From assembly GCF_030323025.1 (NCBI RefSeq), contig NZ_CP097329.1, forward strand, positions 3,954,001 through 4,018,000: a stretch of 64,000 nucleotides of DNA, in the 5' to 3' direction. The notes beneath the pieces were generated by a model. That model was not told the DNA's origin. It made no database searches and was given only the letters and a program-made list of their open reading frames with translations. Positions 61,391 to 64,000 of this stretch are shown piece by piece. The position numbers and the translations under genes were made by a program. Origin of the DNA: Pseudanabaena mucicola str. Chao 1806. GTDB taxonomy: Bacteria; Cyanobacteriota; Cyanobacteriia; Pseudanabaenales; Pseudanabaenaceae. Positions within the stretch are counted from its first letter, which is position 1, and each line of letters starts with the position of its first letter.

Positions 61391-62454
61391 TAGGGGTCAC
61401 GAGAGAAAAAGGAAAACCCTACGCCAACGGAATAATGGATATAGCACAGCCTGACTAGCCTAGCTATGTACATTCTTAAAATTCATCAAAGATAGGAAAA
61501 ATAAGAATATTTCATCAACTAATTTTGAGAAACTTAAACCTCAATAGAGAGGTAGATACCAAATAGCAGAAATTACAAGCTAAGTCTACATTCTTTTGCC
61601 CGTATATCTTCTAGCGAATAAAATTCTAATTGATATTAGAATTTTAGGAAGAGTAGGAAGTCTCTTTTCCTTACTCTGCAATGTTTTTACCTAATATTTT
61701 TGACTTCAGCCTAATTTCAGTGAAATAACCTTTTCAGCATCATTGTGCATTTGACGTTGATATTAGCTAAGTTTTTGCACTTAGAGTATAGTTTCTAAAG
61801 TTTCATACCTATTAAGTACTGGGTAGTACAAAGAAGGGGAAGGTCATATTCAATATATACTAAGACCCACATTGAACATGGCATTAAACCATTTTTGGGG
61901 ACCACGTAGTAAACGGACAAAAAACAACTTTAAGAAAATAGAAGCTATTTAGTCCTACCATTTTCATGTTTTTGGGGAATTATGTATGAGACTTGTTCTT
62001 CAGAAAATTAACTTTACCAACTTTCGATGCTTGGATTACCTCTTGATCCATGCCCAGAAAGGTCATGAATCAAGAGATGATTGACAAAAGATACCAACTT
62101 AAAAACAAAAGTTGGTATCTCTTGCCGCAAAAATTTTATCGTTTTTTATGAAAGGCTATTTTGTCTACAATGCATACTGGACAAGAGTTCCAGACTTAGC
62201 GTTGTTTTTTGTCTATTTACTACGTGATCCCCTTTTTGCATGACGACAACTAACGGGCAGAGATACCCCTTCAATATATAACAACGCGCCGACCAAAACC
62301 CTGAAACCTTGAAAACGGGTTGACAGCACTAAATATAAATACTCATTGATTTAAATTTAATGACAGATAATGGATCATTATTTGTTCTAAGATAAATCTG
62401 TGACGAATTAGGCTTTGTGTTAGATTTTCTAATATCATTTACTAAATTTGACTA
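61391..62454. other. 1-kb intergenic region with a 336-bp inverted-repeat element
   Basis: Besides the element at 61897-62232 I see no supported gene. It contains AT-rich sequence, a hairpin around 62076-62106 (ATACCAACTT-AAAAACAA-AAGTTGGTAT), and no clear promoters other than that for the 104-residue gene at 62455. Confidence 0.5.
61897..62232. mobile_element. 336-bp element with 32-bp terminal inverted repeats
   Basis: Left end GGGGACCACGTAGTAAACGG and right end (reverse complement) GGGGATCACGTAGTAAATAG, continuing with GACAAAAAACAAC in both; 29 of 32 positions match. The interior has no transposase. It is a non-autonomous element or the shell of a deleted IS, and it carries an internal hairpin near 62076. 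Confidence 0.75.
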
Positions 62455-62769
62455 ATGAGTGGCAATCTAACTGAGGCTTATAAGCTAGGAATGCAGGCTT
62501 ACGATCAGTGCCATACTCCAACTGTGCGATCGCTTTGGGATGCGTTTTGTTCTGAATTCAGCGAGTTGTTTGCTGAACCTTCACAAGATGAGGCTTGGGA
62601 TGTTTTACATTCCTTTGGACGCTTAACTTGGAAGTTAACGGGTATTCCGCTGTTTTGGTTGGCTAAACCAACAGTTGAGAAACATGGGCGGAGGTTTGCT
62701 GAGTCCGGCTGTATTCGCAGTTCGCGTAATTGTTTGGGTAACTGTTGCCAAAAGGCTTCTGATGACTAA
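62455..62769 (+). CDS. Small hypothetical protein
   Basis: A 104-residue protein starting MSGNLTEAYKLGMQAYDQ. It has helical SLWDAFCSEFSELFAEPSQDE and GRLTWKLTGIPLFWLAKPTVEKHG, with several cysteines near the C-terminus (SGCIRSSRNCLGNCC). Not recognised as a named family. It lies 54 bp before the Rieske oxygenase gene and may be co-transcribed. Start ATG has only a weak ribosome site. Confidence 0.55.
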   Translation: MSGNLTEAYKLGMQAYDQCHTPTVRSLWDAFCSEFSELFAEPSQDEAWDVLHSFGRLTWKLTGIPLFWLAKPTVEKHGRRFAESGCIRSSRNCLGNCCQKASDD

Positions 62770-62823
62770 ATCTATTCCTGATCAGTGCAGAAAGTAATAG
62801 ACTAAAGCCCCTAATATTAATTC

Positions 62824-63795
62824 ATGCTAAAAAATTTCTGGTATGCCGTTGAATTCTCAGATGCAATTACATCTACACCCAAGCGTATTAAAGTGCTGAA
62901 TCAATATTTAGCGGTCTATCGCACGGATTCTCAGCAGATTGTCGCTATGCAGGATCTATGCCCTCATCGTGGTGCAGCTTTATCTAGTGGACGAATCAAA
63001 GGTGAATGTATCGTCTGCCCCTATCACGGCTGGGAATATCATGCGGATGGAACCTGCATAAATATTCCTGCAAATTTACCTGATACACCTATCCCCATTA
63101 GAGCTAAAGTCAAGGTTTATGAAGCTCAAGAAAAGTATGGATGGGTATGGTTATTCATGGGTGATGTACTTGAATCAGAACGTATCTCCATTCCTGAATT
63201 ACCTAACTTTGATGATCCTAAGCTCAAATCTCTTCATGGGGATTTTCTCTGGCATACCCACTACAGCCGTGTTATGGAAAATGCCTTAGATGTTGCTCAC
63301 GCACCTTTCGTTCATGCTGGTTCCTTTGGCGATAAAGATCGTCCGCAGATTGCTGAATTTACAGTAGAAAATTATCCAACTGGTGCAGGCGCAACTGTGA
63401 TGGTCAATGCGTCACCACCTAAAGGTATTTGGGGCTTTTTGGCATCGAAGCAACCTTCAGTAATCAAAACTCGAACAGCTTTCTTTATGCCGAATATTAC
63501 TGTGCTAGAAGTAAATTTAGTATTTGGTAGATTGCTTATTTACAGCGCTCATGTTCCGATTGATGACCAGACAACCGTAAGTAAATGGATTAATCTACGG
63601 AGCTTTTTTACTGGTAATTGGGCAGATGTAGATTCACGTAAACGGGTCTTAAAGGTTTTCAATCAAGATAAACCGATTGTCGAATCTCAACATCCCCAGA
63701 TTGTCCCCTATGACCTTAATGCCGAATTGCACGTTCAATCAGATGCTTTACAGATAGAATATCGAAAAATGCGCCGTCAGTTTTTTAAGGATTAG
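62824..63795 (+). CDS. Rieske-type ring-hydroxylating oxygenase (PAO/VanA-like)
   Basis: A 323-residue non-haem iron oxygenase. The Rieske cluster ligands are C46 and H48 (CPHRGA) and C65 and H68 (CPYHGW). The mononuclear iron site is N153/D156/H159/H164 in ENALDVAHAPFVHAG. Family length and motifs fit the cyanobacterial pheophorbide a oxygenase/VanA-type demethylase group, which hydroxylate or demethylate aromatics or chlorophyll breakdown products. Electrons come from ferredoxin. The substrate is unknown. Confidence 0.85.
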   Translation: MLKNFWYAVEFSDAITSTPKRIKVLNQYLAVYRTDSQQIVAMQDLCPHRGAALSSGRIKGECIVCPYHGWEYHADGTCINIPANLPDTPIPIRAKVKVYEAQEKYGWVWLFMGDVLESERISIPELPNFDDPKLKSLHGDFLWHTHYSRVMENALDVAHAPFVHAGSFGDKDRPQIAEFTVENYPTGAGATVMVNASPPKGIWGFLASKQPSVIKTRTAFFMPNITVLEVNLVFGRLLIYSAHVPIDDQTTVSKWINLRSFFTGNWADVDSRKRVLKVFNQDKPIVESQHPQIVPYDLNAELHVQSDALQIEYRKMRRQFFKD

Positions 63796-63858
63796 TCGCT
63801 CTGCCATCCACATATCGGACAATTCCAATCACTAGACCGATCGCTCTTACTTTTCCCG

Positions 63859-64000
63859 TTAAGTACTAATTTGGGCAAGAAGCCAGCCTTGACAAAGGTC
63901 GCGTAAATTAGACCAGCCACGCCAGAGGACTTGAATATCAATGGGAGACTTACGACGATGCTCAAGATAGCCGCCAAGGAAAGCAATGGATTCGATATTA
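63859..64000 (-). pseudogene. C-terminal part of an IS4-type transposase, cut by right edge
   Basis: On the minus strand the frame reads IESIAFLGGYLEHRRKSP, then IDIQVLWRGWSNLRDLCQGW, then LLAQIST-stop (63859-63861). This is the C-terminus of the IS4-type transposase whose middle part occurs in the chimeric remnant at 45350-45877. The rest lies beyond the window, so intactness cannot be judged. Confidence 0.7.

Noticed and set aside
63792-63986. Minus-strand frame with WNCPICGWQSD end
   Set aside because: It is out of frame with the transposase C-terminus that explains the same DNA; a zinc-ribbon-like look is probably accidental.

Overview
The window reads as cyanobacterial chromosome. The octamer GCGATCGC (HIP1) is scattered through most of it, and several genes are cyanobacterial markers: phycocyanin cpcB-cpcA with the lyase genes cpcE and cpcF, the PII-interacting regulator pipX, a delta-12 type desaturase, a CruF-type carotenoid gene, a DUF3155 gene, XisH/XisI proteins and a short KdpD without a kinase domain. 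A Pseudanabaena-like filamentous cyanobacterium fits the gene set and the moderately AT-rich composition, but the genus is an inference.

Layout. 1-6.6 kb holds mostly minus-strand housekeeping genes (partial cruF, a TPR protein, mutT-cysK, a GspE/PilB-type ATPase) and a plus-strand uspA-[2Fe-2S]-DUF427 group. 6.7-10.6 kb is a PadR regulator facing an operon of flavodoxin-fold reductase, cupin and carotenoid oxygenase across a palindromic operator candidate. 10.7-11.3 kb is an HTH gene behind a perfect 34-bp tandem repeat. 11.3-14.3 kb is cpcB-cpcA-cpcE-cpcF, followed by glyQ, a proA-family gene lacking the usual catalytic cysteine, and tRNA-Leu(UAG). 18.3-28.2 kb is an AT-rich, HIP1-poor cell-surface glycan cluster (Wzt-type ATPase, two methyltransferases, seven glycosyltransferases). 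28-43 kb carries a Ser/Thr kinase, ubiX, a LapA-like gene, a polyprenyl-phosphate sugar transferase framed by two inverted copies of a repeat, a DUF3155 gene, nrdR, a PLP decarboxylase, a fused oligopeptide-type ABC ATPase, a TerB/DUF697 protein and the coupled pair pipX-ispE. 43-45 kb has a secreted protein, a coiled-coil protein and the desaturase.

46-53.3 kb is a complete kdp potassium-pump operon (A-B-X-F/G-C-D) in which X is a phospholipase-D-like gene. Three 11-bp repeats lie upstream of kdpA. 53.6-64 kb is accessory: a DUF433/DUF5615 toxin-antitoxin-like pair; a three-gene unit (pentapeptide protein, 57-residue protein, 192-residue protein) whose first and last members share a short Gly/Val/Gln-rich motif that may be a homotypic assembly signal; an ISKra4-family element; remnants of xisI, DUF29 and histidine-kinase genes; intact xisH-xisI; a two-component system; and a Rieske oxygenase.

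Small palindromic repeats occur in at least six families. In several cases a repeat end supplies or abuts the stop codon of the preceding gene. There is no rRNA, no CRISPR array and no recognisable prophage in the window.
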